From: Pseudomonas frederiksbergensis
GTDB taxonomy: Bacteria; Pseudomonadota; Gammaproteobacteria; Pseudomonadales; Pseudomonadaceae
Reading direction: 5' to 3'
Assembly (NCBI RefSeq): GCF_003732705.1
Contig: NZ_MOBR01000007.1
Location: forward strand, 186,001 to 250,000
Length of the DNA: 64,000 nucleotides
The notes beneath the pieces are model-generated. The model ran no database searches. It saw nothing but the letters and a program-made list of their open reading frames with translations, and was not told where the DNA came from. This document shows, piece by piece, positions 49,696 to 58,314 of the stretch. The position numbers and the translations under genes are program-made. How positions within the stretch are numbered: the stretch's first letter is position 1; the number at the start of each line of letters is the position of its first letter.

Positions 49696-51194
49696 CAGAA
49701 ACGCTCCAGTTCAGGAAACGGCAATTGCCCGGCGTGGATGTGCATCGCGCCGAATTCTGCGCAGCGATGCAGGGTCGGGATGTTTTTGCCGGGGTTGAGC
49801 AGCCCCTGCGGGTCGAATGCGGCTTTTACCGCGTGAAACAGGGTCAACTCGTCGCTGTTGAATTGCGCGCACATCTGATTGATTTTCTCCCGGCCCACGC
49901 CGTGTTCGCCGGTGATGCTGCCGCCGACCTTCACGCACAGTTCGAGGATCTGCCCGCCCAACGCTTCAGCCCGGGCCAGTTCGCCGGGTTGATTGGCGTC
50001 GAACAGGATCAGCGGGTGCATGTTGCCGTCGCCGGCATGAAATACGTTGGCCACTCGCAGGCCATGTTCGGCGCCGAGGCGGGCGATGCCTTCCAGTACG
50101 CCGGGCAATTCACGGCGAGGAATGGTGCCGTCCATGCAGTAGTAATCCGGCGACAGGCGACCGATCGCCGGGAAGGCATTTTTGCGTCCGGCCCAGAAGC
50201 GCACGCGTTCGGCTTCGTCCCGGGCCTGGCGCACTTCGCTGGCGCCGGCCTGTTGCATCACTTCGCGCACCCGTTGGCAGTCGTCATGGACATCGGCTTC
50301 GACGCCGTCCAATTCACACAGCAGAATCGCCTCGGCGTCCACCGGGTAGTCAGCGTGGATGAAGTCCTCGGCGGCGCGAATGGCCAGGTTGTCCATCATT
50401 TCCAGGCCTCCGGGGATGATCCCGGCGGCGATGATGTCGGCGACGGCGCGACCGGCCTTTTCCACCGAATCGAAACTCGCCAGCAAGACCTTGGCGACCT
50501 GGGGTTTGGGCAGCAATTTGACCGTGACTTCGGTGATGATCCCGAGCAAGCCTTCAGACCCGGTGAACAATGCCAGCAGGTCGAAACCCGGTGAGTCGAG
50601 GGCTTCGGAGCCCAGGGTCAGGCGCTCGCCTTCGACCGTGAGCACTTCCAGTTTCAGCAGGTTGTGCACGGTCAGGCCGTACTTGAGGCAATGCACGCCG
50701 CCAGCGTTTTCCGCGACGTTGCCGCCGATGGAACAGGCGATTTGTGACGATGGGTCCGGCGCGTAATACAGGCCGAACGGCGCCGCAGCTTGGGAGATCG
50801 CCAGGTTGCGTACCCCTGGCTGGACCCTTGCGGTGCGGGCGGCGGGGTCGATGTGCAGGATATTGTTGAAGCGCGCCATCACCAGCAGCACGCCTTTTTC
50901 CAATGGCAAGGCACCGCCGGACAACCCGGTGCCGGCCCCGCGAGCGACCACCGGAACGTGTTGGGCATGACAGATTTCGAGGAGTTTTTGCACCTGCTCC
51001 AGACGCCGGGGCAGGGCCACCAGCATTGGCGTGGTGCGGTAGGCGGAGAGGCCGTCGCACTCGTAGGGCTTGAGTTCCTCTTCGCGCCACAGCAAATCCA
51101 GGTCGGGAACTTGCTGGTGCAGCAGGTTGAGCAGGGCGGCTTTGTCCACGTCGGGCAGGGCGCCGTCGATGCGTTCGTCATAAAGAATGTTCAT
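49695..51194 (-). CDS. glcD: glycolate oxidase catalytic FAD subunit
   Basis: The 499-residue protein begins MNILYDERIDGALPDVDKAALL and carries the FAD-binding-4 domain (PVVARGAGTGLSGGALPLEKGVLLVMARFN, GGNVAENAGGVHCLKYGLT) and the FAD-oxidase C-terminal domain ending in SITGEHGVGREK. GlcD oxidises glycolate to glyoxylate. It is the first gene of glcDEF; no glcC regulator is present upstream, where an alpha/beta hydrolase gene in the same orientation ends just before a hairpin. Confidence 0.95.
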   Translation of the reverse strand: MNILYDERIDGALPDVDKAALLNLLHQQVPDLDLLWREEELKPYECDGLSAYRTTPMLVALPRRLEQVQKLLEICHAQHVPVVARGAGTGLSGGALPLEKGVLLVMARFNNILHIDPAARTARVQPGVRNLAISQAAAPFGLYYAPDPSSQIACSIGGNVAENAGGVHCLKYGLTVHNLLKLEVLTVEGERLTLGSEALDSPGFDLLALFTGSEGLLGIITEVTVKLLPKPQVAKVLLASFDSVEKAGRAVADIIAAGIIPGGLEMMDNLAIRAAEDFIHADYPVDAEAILLCELDGVEADVHDDCQRVREVMQQAGASEVRQARDEAERVRFWAGRKNAFPAIGRLSPDYYCMDGTIPRRELPGVLEGIARLGAEHGLRVANVFHAGDGNMHPLILFDANQPGELARAEALGGQILELCVKVGGSITGEHGVGREKINQMCAQFNSDELTLFHAVKAAFDPQGLLNPGKNIPTLHRCAEFGAMHIHAGQLPFPELERF

Positions 51195-51224
51195 CGCGAT
51201 GATCCTTTAGTCACCCTGTACTTT

Positions 51225-51254
51225 TGTGGCGAGGGGGCAAGCCCCTTCGCCACA
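51225..51254. repeat. short palindromic REP-like hairpin
   Basis: TGTGGCGAGGGGGCAAGCCC and the complementary CTTCGCCACA form a near-perfect hairpin. It is a short form of the GTGGCGAGGGGG-type REP also found at 59828-59980. It sits between the hydrolase stop and the glcD start and may end hydrolase transcription. Confidence 0.75.
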
Positions 51255-51264
51255 GGAAATCTCA

Positions 51265-52191
51265 TCAATTCTTCTTGCCCAAAAACTCCTCATACAACCG
51301 TGCCGCCCGCGTCGGTTGCTCAACCATCGGCAGATGGCCAATTCCTTCCCAGATATCCACCCGCAAGTTATCAATACCCTTGCTCCACACCGCAACGCTA
51401 CTGACATCGATCATCCGGTCCTTGCGCCCCCATACCAGCAGCGCCGGGCATTTGATGTCGGGGAGTTTTGGCTCCATCGGCGGGCTGGCGCGGAAGTCCT
51501 TGAAGATCTCCGCAAAGGCATCGCGGCTTTGTTCGTAACGCTGGGCGATGGCGGCCATCACCACACCCGGCACCCACGGCGGATTGGCCATGGACATGCT
51601 GTAGAAGTACTCGAACTCTTCTCTTGAGTGGATCAAAAACGGGTTGTGCCCCTTGTTGATCTGGCGATCCATGTCGCTGATTTCCGGGGCCGTCACGCCG
51701 GCCGGGTCAAGCAGCGCCAGCGAGGCAATGCGCTCGGGGTAAGTCGCCGCCAGCCACGCGGCAACGTAGCCGCCCATGGAGCTGCCGATCACGTGCACTT
51801 TCTCGACCCCGCACACGTCAAGCAACTGGATCATCCGTTTGGCTTGCAGGCCGATGTCGTAGCCGCCACCGGCCTTGAACCCGGTTTCACCATGGCCGGC
51901 GAGGTCGGGGATGATCACCCGGTGGTCGTCGACAAAGTGCCGGGCAAAGCGCAGCCACAGGTTCTTGTCGGCGGTGAAACCGTGCAGCATCAAGATGCTG
52001 CTGGAGGCTTCGTACGGGCCGCCTTGCCAGGTCGAAACAGTCATTTCGCTGATCGGCACGACGATCTTGTGCAGCCGGTACAGCTTGGCTTCCAGGGCCA
52101 TGCTCAAGTCGTATATCCAATGGCCAACGGCCGGGTAACTGAGCCAGCTCCAGGCGACGAAAACCGCAATCGCAACTACCAACAAAAGCAT
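51265..52191 (-). CDS. alpha/beta hydrolase (lipase/esterase-like), membrane-anchored
   Basis: The 308-residue protein begins with a hydrophobic anchor (MLLLVVAIAVFVAWSWLSY), then has the hydrolase fold: LMLHGFTADKNLWLRFARHF (oxyanion loop), VIGSSMGGYVAAWLA (GxSxG nucleophile), VWGRKDRMIDV and GIGHLPMVEQP with the catalytic His. It lies 23 bp downstream of the monooxygenase gene. The pair looks like a degradation module in which the monooxygenase makes an ester and the hydrolase cleaves it. The substrate is unknown. Confidence 0.88.
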   Translation of the reverse strand: MLLLVVAIAVFVAWSWLSYPAVGHWIYDLSMALEAKLYRLHKIVVPISEMTVSTWQGGPYEASSSILMLHGFTADKNLWLRFARHFVDDHRVIIPDLAGHGETGFKAGGGYDIGLQAKRMIQLLDVCGVEKVHVIGSSMGGYVAAWLAATYPERIASLALLDPAGVTAPEISDMDRQINKGHNPFLIHSREEFEYFYSMSMANPPWVPGVVMAAIAQRYEQSRDAFAEIFKDFRASPPMEPKLPDIKCPALLVWGRKDRMIDVSSVAVWSKGIDNLRVDIWEGIGHLPMVEQPTRAARLYEEFLGKKN

Positions 52192-52214
52192 CAGGCATCT
52201 TCCTTATGACGTGA

Positions 52215-53669
52215 TCAGGACAGTATGTGGTCGGCGGGTTTGAGTGTTCGGGTCAAGCGGTGATAACTGAAACTGAACCCCGGAAACATGGCGATGACAT
52301 GACCGCTCTTGCTTTGATACCAACTGTGGCAGCCACCGGACTTCCACACGGTGCGCTGCATTTCCCGGTGGATCATTTCAGTGTAGGTACGTTCCGCCTC
52401 GGGGCGCACTTCAATGCTGTGCAGGCCCCGTTCTTTTAGCATGCGAATACAGCCGAGGATGTAATTCATCTGGGATTCGATGATGAACAGCGCCGAGGTG
52501 TGGCCTATGCCGGTGTTGGGGCCAGTGACGATAAACAGGTTGGGAAAGTCCGGCAGGCTGGTGCCCAGGTAGGCCCGTGGGTATTGGGCCCAGAAGTCCT
52601 TCAGGCGCTTGCCGTGTTTGCCGGTGACCGGGTAGGAAATCACCCCGTCGGTGGCGTCGTAACCGGTAGACCAAACGATCAGGTCGACGTCGATGTGCTG
52701 ACCGTCCAGGGTGTTGATACCGGTTTCGTCGAGGGAAACGATGCCTTGTTCGCGACTGTGCAGCGTCACATTGGGCCGGCCCAGCGCCGGGTACAACGTG
52801 CTGGACACCACCACGCGCTTGCAGCCGATGGTGAAATCCGGGGTCAGCTTGCGCCGAAGTTCGGGATCGGGCACCTGGCGCTTGAGGAAGCGCAGGGCCT
52901 GTTGCTGAACCAGGTGAATCGCCGGTTTTGAATACTTGAAGGCAATCACCCGGGTTTCGAATAACCAGTAGATCGTCCAGCGCAGCAGCTTGTAGGCCGG
53001 TTTCAGTCCCAGCAGCCAGCGCTGGAAAGGGCCGAAGGTACGATCGGCACGGGGCAGCACCCAGTGGGCCGTGCGTTGGAACACATGCAGGTGCTCAACG
53101 TCCGGGGCAATCGCCGGGATCACTTGGGCCGCACTGGCGCCGCTGCCGATGACGGCGACGCGTTTACCTTTGTAGTCGTAGGAATGATCCCAATTGTTGG
53201 TGTGAATGGTTTTGCCCTGGAAGCGTTCCTGGCCGTCGAAGTGTGGGACAACCGGTTGGCTCAGCGGCCCCGTCGCGTTAATCAGGAACTGTGCGTAGAA
53301 CGTGCCCTTGCTGGCGGTGTTTACGGCCCAGCGTTTATTCGCTTCGTCCCATTCGATGGCTTCAACGTTGGTGTCCAACTCGACCTTGTCGCGCAGGCCG
53401 AAGTGCTCCACCACGTATTGGGTGTAGCGGTGCAGTTCGGCCTGTTCGGCGAACATCTGCGTCCACTGGTAAGGCGCGAAGGACAGCGAATACAGCGGCG
53501 AGGGCACGTCGACGGCCGCACCGGGGTAGGTGTTCTGGCACCAGGTGCCGCCGAAAAAGTCCCGCCGCTCCAGCAGGCGAAAATCGCTGATGCCGGCCTT
53601 GAGCAAATTGATCGCCGCACACTGGCCGCCAAAACCGCTGCCGATGATCAACACTTGAAAGGTTTGCAT
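52215..53669 (-). CDS. flavin-containing (Baeyer-Villiger-type) monooxygenase
   Basis: The 484-residue protein has the N-terminal FAD motif IIGSGFGGQCAAINL, GGTWCQNTYPGAAVDVPS, the Baeyer-Villiger fingerprint FQGKTIHTNNWDH (FxGxxxHxxxW) and the NADPH motif VIGSGASAAQVIPAIA, followed by IVWSTGYDATDG. Such enzymes insert oxygen next to ketones or oxidise heteroatoms. It is upstream of, and probably co-transcribed with, the alpha/beta hydrolase, which would hydrolyse the ester product. Length is at the short end for the family, which suits the type I enzymes of Pseudomonas. Confidence 0.92.
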   Translation of the reverse strand: MQTFQVLIIGSGFGGQCAAINLLKAGISDFRLLERRDFFGGTWCQNTYPGAAVDVPSPLYSLSFAPYQWTQMFAEQAELHRYTQYVVEHFGLRDKVELDTNVEAIEWDEANKRWAVNTASKGTFYAQFLINATGPLSQPVVPHFDGQERFQGKTIHTNNWDHSYDYKGKRVAVIGSGASAAQVIPAIAPDVEHLHVFQRTAHWVLPRADRTFGPFQRWLLGLKPAYKLLRWTIYWLFETRVIAFKYSKPAIHLVQQQALRFLKRQVPDPELRRKLTPDFTIGCKRVVVSSTLYPALGRPNVTLHSREQGIVSLDETGINTLDGQHIDVDLIVWSTGYDATDGVISYPVTGKHGKRLKDFWAQYPRAYLGTSLPDFPNLFIVTGPNTGIGHTSALFIIESQMNYILGCIRMLKERGLHSIEVRPEAERTYTEMIHREMQRTVWKSGGCHSWYQSKSGHVIAMFPGFSFSYHRLTRTLKPADHILS

Positions 53670-53744
53670 GGGCCTCCTGTTTATCGGTGTTTATCGAACC
53701 CTCCCATCATGTATAGCCAATCTGTAAGTCGATGCCGCCGCTTT

Positions 53745-53835
53745 TGTAGGAGCGAGGCTTGCCCGCGAAGGGGCCGTCACATTCAACATAGAGGTTGGCC
53801 GACACTACGCCTTCGCGAGCAAGCCCGCTCCCACA
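53745..53835. repeat. REP doublet (inverted pair)
   Basis: TGTAGGAGCGAGGCTTGCCC and GCGAGCAAGCCCGCTCCCAC form an inverted pair about 50 bp apart in the divergent region between the monooxygenase gene and the diguanylate cyclase gene. It lies on the promoter side of both. Confidence 0.88.
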
Positions 53836-53968
53836 GGGTTATGGGGAGAGACATATGTCCGGGCATTCACCGCCAGCCGGTGATGGCTATTCGCCGTTGC
53901 CCTGATAGACTCCGTTCACACCCGCAACCCCCGGTGTGATCAGATTCCGTTCAGTGGTAGAGGCCTCT

Positions 53969-55042
53969 ATGGCAAAAACGGGAGGAAAGGGACTTTCACT
54001 GGCCAGGAGGCTATACACGTCGCGCACCCTGGGTTTGGCCCTGGGATTGATGTGCGTGAGCGCGGCGATGTACCCGCTCAACCCGGCGCCGTGGGTCTGG
54101 GTCGTGATGCTGTTCAATGCCATTGTCTGGCCGCATCTGGCCTACCAATGGGCCCGCCGCGCCACACTTCCGTACCACGCCGAACACCGTAACCTGCTGG
54201 TGGACGCCTTTCTTGGTGGCGTCTGGGTCGCGGCCATGCAGTTCAATCCATTGCCCAGCGCCACCACCATTTCCATGATGGCGATGAACAACGTGGCCAT
54301 TGGCGGCTTACGTTTTCTCCTGGCCGGCACCGTGGCGCAAATCCTCGGGGTTGGCGTCGGCCTGCTGATTTTCACCCCCGCGTTTATCCCCCACACCAGT
54401 CCGTTGCAGCTCTACGCCTGCTTACCCTTGTTGTGCCTGTACCCGCTGGCGCTGGGCTGGATCTGCTTTCGCCAGGCCATTACCCTCGGCCGGCAAAAAC
54501 GTGAATTGCTGGCCCTGAGCCGCACCGACAGCCTCACCGGCCTGCTGAACCACGGCGCCTGGAAGGATCAACTGGAAGTCGAATTCCAGCGCTGTCAGCG
54601 GCAGAACCAGGGCGGGGCGATTGCGTTGATCGACATCGACCATTTCAAAACCATCAACGACACCTACGGCCACGTCGCCGGGGACATCGTCCTGCGTCAG
54701 CTAAGCAAAATGCTCAAGCAAAACCTGCGCGCGGCGGATGTCGCCGGGCGCTACGGTGGCGACGAGTTCTGCGTGATCCTCCCGGACTTGCCCCTGAACA
54801 GTGCCGCCGCTGCGATGGACGCCTTGCGCGATCGCTTCGCCACCCTCGGCTACGAGCAAAATCCGGCGCTGAAAGTCAGCCTGAGTATTGGGTTGGCGGC
54901 GTTCAACCCGGCGCATACCGATGCGACCCTGTGGCTCAACGATGCGGACCAGGCGCTTTACGAAGCCAAAACCACTGGGCGCAATCGTGTCATCTGCTGC
55001 AGCGACGGCAAGCCCCGGCATGAGTTGCTGGACTCGGTCTGA
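53969..55042 (+). CDS. membrane diguanylate cyclase (GGDEF)
   Basis: The ATG at 53969 (MAKTGGKGLSLARRLYTSR) has an AGAGG Shine-Dalgarno. The 357-residue protein has an N-terminal membrane region of five or six helices resembling the MASE2-type sensor (LGLALGLMCVSAAMYPLNPAPWVW) and a GGDEF domain with an intact active site (RYGGDEFCVILP). An inhibitory I-site RxxD (RAADVAGRY) is placed five residues before GGDEF. It should make cyclic di-GMP, which in Pseudomonas promotes exopolysaccharide production, and could feed back by product inhibition. Confidence 0.92.
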   Translation: MAKTGGKGLSLARRLYTSRTLGLALGLMCVSAAMYPLNPAPWVWVVMLFNAIVWPHLAYQWARRATLPYHAEHRNLLVDAFLGGVWVAAMQFNPLPSATTISMMAMNNVAIGGLRFLLAGTVAQILGVGVGLLIFTPAFIPHTSPLQLYACLPLLCLYPLALGWICFRQAITLGRQKRELLALSRTDSLTGLLNHGAWKDQLEVEFQRCQRQNQGGAIALIDIDHFKTINDTYGHVAGDIVLRQLSKMLKQNLRAADVAGRYGGDEFCVILPDLPLNSAAAAMDALRDRFATLGYEQNPALKVSLSIGLAAFNPAHTDATLWLNDADQALYEAKTTGRNRVICCSDGKPRHELLDSV

Positions 55043-55059
55043 CGGGTTCAACTCATTCC

Positions 55060-55150
55060 CTGTGGGAGCGAGCTTGCTCGCGATGAGGCCTTCACATCCA
55101 ACATCGATGTCGCCTGACACTCCGCCATCGCGAGCAAGCTCGCTCCCACA
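55060..55150. repeat. REP doublet (inverted pair)
   Basis: TGTGGGAGCGAGCTTGCTCG and CGAGCAAGCTCGCTCCCACA form a nearly perfect inverted pair separated by about 40 bp, between the diguanylate cyclase gene and the M20 peptidase gene. Confidence 0.9.
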
Positions 55151-55251
55151 TGGGGCCAAAGCCGAATGCCCAATGTCGCATCCGGTATAGAGCCTTGCGC
55201 CACAGTCAGGTAGGGTTCGACTACCCCCCGACAAGAAACAAGGATCGATTC

Positions 55252-56475
55252 ATGACGTTCAAACTCACCAGCCTCGCCCTGACCCTCGCCCTCGGCGCTT
55301 TCGCCCCTGCCGCCTTCGCCGAACCCAACAAACAAGTCCTCGCCGATTCCGAGCAATACAAGGCCGACGCCCTGAAGTTGCTGGAGAAACTGGTCAACAT
55401 CGACTCCGGTTCCGGCTATGAACCCGGCCTGACCCAAGTCCGCGACATCGCCGTCGATGAGCTGAAAAAACTCGGCTTCAGCATCGAACTGGTGCCTAAC
55501 ACCCCGGATAAAAGCAGCCACGTGATCGCCACCCTCAAAGGCACCGGCAAGGCAAAAATCCTGCTGATGGCGCACATGGACACCGTGTTCAAGGAAGGCT
55601 CGGCCACCGAGCGACCGTTCCACATTAAGGACGGTCGCGCCTACGGGCCGGGCGTGATGGACGACAAGGGCGGCATCGTCGCCGGGATCTACGCGCTGAA
55701 AGTCCTGAAAAACCTCGACTTCAAAGACTACGCCCAGATCACCTTCCTGCTCGATGCCAGCGAAGAAACCGGCTCGGACGTCGCCACCGACCTGATCAAG
55801 AAAACCGCCAAGGGCCACGACGTGACCCTCAATCTCGAACCGGGTCGCCCGGCCGATGGCCTGGTGGTGTGGCGCAAGGGCAGCGCCACCGCTGTTGTCG
55901 AAGTCAAAGGCAAAGCCGCCCACGCTGGCGTCGCGCCGGAGCTGGGGCGTAACGCGGCAATGGAGGCGGCGCACCAGATTTTGCAACTGGGCAAACTCGG
56001 TGACGAAGCGAAAAAAACCACCATCAACTTCACCGTGCTCAAGGCTGGAGACCGCACCAACGTGATCCCGGACCAAGCCACCGCCAAGGCCGACGTACGC
56101 GCGGCGGTGCCGGAAGAGTTCGACCGGATCGAGAAGGACCTGGCGCGGGTGTCCAAGGACAAACTGATCCCGGACACCGAAGTCACCACCACCCTGCAAC
56201 GCGGCTTGCCGCCAATGCCGCAGACGCCGGAATCGGATCGCCTGATGGCCATGGCCCAAGGCATTTACGGCGAAATTGGCCGCAAGTTGACCGAAGAAGG
56301 CAGCGGTGGGGCGGCGGATGCGAGTCTTTCGGCCGGTGTTGGCACGCCGACGCTGGATGGGTTCGGGATTGTCGGCGGCAATATCCATACGCCGGAGGAA
56401 TACGCGGAAGTGGAGAGCGTGACGCCGCGGATTTACCTGCTGTCGCGGATGATTATGGAATTGGCCAAGCGCTAA
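55252..56475 (+). CDS. M20-family metallopeptidase (glutamate carboxypeptidase-like)
   Basis: The ATG at 55252 gives a signal peptide (MTFKLTSLALTLALGAFAPAAFA) and a 407-residue protein. Metal-binding and catalytic residues are visible: LLMAHMDTVF (His and Asp), GVMDDKGGIVAG (bridging Asp), LDASEETGSD (catalytic Glu pair) and the late metal His position near GGGNIH-like GIVGGNIHTPEEYAE. Similar periplasmic enzymes (CPG2 group) remove C-terminal glutamate from folate-like compounds. It is a single-gene unit ending at the hairpin at 56481. Confidence 0.92.
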   Translation: MTFKLTSLALTLALGAFAPAAFAEPNKQVLADSEQYKADALKLLEKLVNIDSGSGYEPGLTQVRDIAVDELKKLGFSIELVPNTPDKSSHVIATLKGTGKAKILLMAHMDTVFKEGSATERPFHIKDGRAYGPGVMDDKGGIVAGIYALKVLKNLDFKDYAQITFLLDASEETGSDVATDLIKKTAKGHDVTLNLEPGRPADGLVVWRKGSATAVVEVKGKAAHAGVAPELGRNAAMEAAHQILQLGKLGDEAKKTTINFTVLKAGDRTNVIPDQATAKADVRAAVPEEFDRIEKDLARVSKDKLIPDTEVTTTLQRGLPPMPQTPESDRLMAMAQGIYGEIGRKLTEEGSGGAADASLSAGVGTPTLDGFGIVGGNIHTPEEYAEVESVTPRIYLLSRMIMELAKR

Positions 56476-56480
56476 GCCAC

Positions 56481-56509
56481 TGAGCGTTCCCACTCTGTGG
56501 GAACGCTCA
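56481..56509. terminator. bidirectional hairpin between convergent genes
   Basis: TGAGCGTTCCCAC and GTGGGAACGCTCA form a 13-bp perfect stem with a 3-nt loop. It ends transcription of the peptidase gene from one side and of the two-peptide operon from the other, 10 bp after the stop of peptide B. Confidence 0.85.
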
Positions 56510-56518
56510 GAGAGTGCG

Positions 56519-56695
56519 TCAGCCTTGGGCCGGCGTCCCCCACATTTCCTTGATTTTGTGGATGTTAGCCACGTTATAGCGAGGCATGAACCCGGCACAT
56601 GGCGCTTCCATTGCTGTTTTGACTGGCGTGCCAATCACGTTGGTGCTGGCGCGCAGCAGCGGGGTTTGGTTCCAGTTGTTCATTGACTTGTTCAT
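56519..56695 (-). CDS. small peptide B (58 aa), paralogue of peptide A
   Basis: Translated by hand: the peptide begins MNKSMNNWNQTPLLRASTNV and ends NVANIHKIKEMWGTPAQG. An AAAGGAAA Shine-Dalgarno lies about 6 nt before the ATG at 56695. It shares with peptide A (58315-58494) the positions W8, P12, LRA at 14-16, T18, VI at 20-21, TP at 23-24, C33, G35 and the C-terminal NIHxIK. There is no signal peptide. It is the last gene of an operon with two larger genes, 36 bp downstream of the cupin-like gene. A secreted or modified peptide precursor or an enzyme's small partner subunit are both possible. Confidence 0.75.
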   Translation of the reverse strand: MNKSMNNWNQTPLLRASTNVIGTPVKTAMEAPCAGFMPRYNVANIHKIKEMWGTPAQG

Positions 56696-56731
56696 ACAGA
56701 TTTCCTTTTCTGATAAGTGCGCTAGTGAAAG

Positions 56732-57373
56732 CTACTCGCGATTTAGTAGTGACAGCGTCTCTTCGTAGAGGGCTGTTTCCTGCGTTGCTATGCCGGGATA
56801 AGTCGGCACGTGGTTGTCGTCGAAGCACCAGGCTTCTTCAGCTTTAGTTGTTCGTGGAGGATGAATGATCACACTCAGCGAAGCAGACATTCTTTGGGGT
56901 GGAAGTTGCTTGTGTACTTCTTTCAGCGGCAGCATATGCATGACTTCGCCGGGAGCGAGTTTAAGTATGCGTTCCTCGCCGAGTCTTGGTTTTATTCCCA
57001 TTTTAATGGGGGTCTTATCAAGTATTGTTCGTGTGACGGTGGTATAGCCGTCGCCGCAATAACCCACGGCATAGATTTCGAAGTCGTGGCTGTGATTCAG
57101 GTCGTAGATAAACGTTTCACGTTCGTCTTGAGACAAGACCGGTGCCCAGAAACCCAAGCGAACAGTGAACACGTCATTGCTGTGCAGTACAAATGCGTAA
57201 GCGTTGTAGAGGCTGCTTTTGGTACTGAAACCTTGCTGCTGAATAGTTGAATAAAGATGTTCACTCAATAAGGTGCGGTTAGTGGCCAGTTGACGCAGAT
57301 CTTCTATGATCTTTGGTTTATCACGTTCCAAATGGTAAGCGGTCATACGCTCGACAAACGTCTTCAATTTCAT
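56732..57373 (-). CDS. cupin-like protein, possible metal-dependent modification enzyme
   Basis: The 213-residue protein contains the two cupin motifs in order: NHSHDFEIYAVGYCGDGY (H94, H96, E99) and LAPGEVMHMLPLKEVH (P141, G142, H146, with H154 nearby). This resembles the metal site of cysteine-dioxygenase- and homogentisate-type cupins, although the HxH-to-Glu spacing is short. A helical N-terminal region precedes the cupin part. Its ATG overlaps the stop of the 57370-58143 gene by 4 nt. It could oxidise or otherwise modify the small peptides encoded beside it; this is inference. No closely named family was recognised. Confidence 0.65.
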   Translation of the reverse strand: MKLKTFVERMTAYHLERDKPKIIEDLRQLATNRTLLSEHLYSTIQQQGFSTKSSLYNAYAFVLHSNDVFTVRLGFWAPVLSQDERETFIYDLNHSHDFEIYAVGYCGDGYTTVTRTILDKTPIKMGIKPRLGEERILKLAPGEVMHMLPLKEVHKQLPPQRMSASLSVIIHPPRTTKAEEAWCFDDNHVPTYPGIATQETALYEETLSLLNRE

Positions 57374-58143
57374 GTGGGGTCACTGAGTGGGTCGAGTAAA
57401 AGATTCAAGCGGCTGTTTTGCAGGTTTTTCAACATAGGCACGTAACTCAGTGCGGCCTGCGGATCCGTTTGGTGAAGCATTTGAAATGACTTCCAGGCAA
57501 CGGCGGGGTGGTAGTGATAGATCAACTCTTCGGCCACTTTGCGTGAACCTGGATCCTGTGCGGCTTCAAGCAACTCAAGGCTCACCAGGTAGCGTGCGGC
57601 GCTATCGTCATGGGGAAACCAGGCGATTTTGTTCAATGTGGCGCGATCAAAGACACTGATGTCCGCACTCCTGTCCGGCAGGTTGATACTGCCGATAAAT
57701 GCCGGATGCCCGTTTCCGGTTGGATTGCTGTCGAACAGCACCTTCGTGCCATCGATAAACAACGGATTACTGGCATCTACAGTGACCCGCTGTGCGGGGG
57801 TCAGATGTTCATCTTCGAGCTCGTACAGCTGAATGGAAAACGATTCAGCGTTGATCGCAAATAAAACACTGTTGCCGGGTACGGAATAGAGATGTTCAGA
57901 CGCCGGTGCGTTATCAGGCACCTTGAGGCTGATATTGCCACTGTTGTTGTAATGTAATGTCAACGTCCCGGTATGGGTGTTTGTCAGCCTTAGGATGTCG
58001 GCACGATACGTCGAATCCATAATCGCTGATTGCTTAGGAAGCTGTTCCGTCAGTTTTTTTATTTCGACACTCATGTTCAGTGTCTTGATGCGGCTAATCA
58101 ATTGTGAAGGCGTCATCTCAGGGTTGAGCAAAGTTTTTATCAT
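57370..58143 (-). CDS. unknown protein, partner of the cupin-like protein (257 aa)
   Basis: The product (MIKTLLNPEMTPSQLISRIKTLNMSVEIKKL...) has a helical N-terminal region, a beta-rich middle (GTLTLHYNNSGNISLKVPDNAPASEHLYSVPGNSVLF, cupin-like in outline but without a visible HxH metal site), and a helical C-terminal part that reads like two HEAT-like helices (KVAEELIYHYHPAVAWKSFQMLHQTDPQAALSYVPML). There is no signal peptide. The Shine-Dalgarno is poor. It overlaps the next gene by 4 nt and lies downstream of peptide A beyond a strong hairpin. Function unknown; it may be a recognition or scaffold protein for the peptides. Confidence 0.6.
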   Translation of the reverse strand: MIKTLLNPEMTPSQLISRIKTLNMSVEIKKLTEQLPKQSAIMDSTYRADILRLTNTHTGTLTLHYNNSGNISLKVPDNAPASEHLYSVPGNSVLFAINAESFSIQLYELEDEHLTPAQRVTVDASNPLFIDGTKVLFDSNPTGNGHPAFIGSINLPDRSADISVFDRATLNKIAWFPHDDSAARYLVSLELLEAAQDPGSRKVAEELIYHYHPAVAWKSFQMLHQTDPQAALSYVPMLKNLQNSRLNLLLDPLSDPT

Positions 58144-58245
58144 GAAGATTTTTCTTTGTTTCTATGGGTTTTAATAGTGAGGCGGAACGAGTGTCTTGAG
58201 AAAATAAAATCGTTCAGTTGTCATTTATCAACCCCGTTGGTTTAA

Positions 58246-58286
58246 CCAGGCGTCAGCGGTTGAGTGCTGCGACCGCTGACACCTGG
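58246..58286 (-). promoter_or_regulatory. strong stem-loop between peptide A gene and the enzyme genes
   Basis: CCAGGCGTCAGCGGT and ACCGCTGACACCTGG form a 15-bp stem with one mismatch and an 11-nt loop, 29 bp after the stop of peptide A. There is no T tract. On the operon mRNA it could stabilise or partly terminate the upstream part so that peptide A is made in excess over the enzymes, as is common for precursor-peptide genes. Confidence 0.7.
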
Positions 58287-58314
58287 CACAAGCCAGATAA
58301 GCCTTATAGAGGTC

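Noticed and set aside
55048..56634. Long minus-strand open frame (about 528 codons) opposite the M20 peptidase gene
   Set aside because: The plus strand carries a signal peptide and intact catalytic motifs; the antisense translation has no family features.
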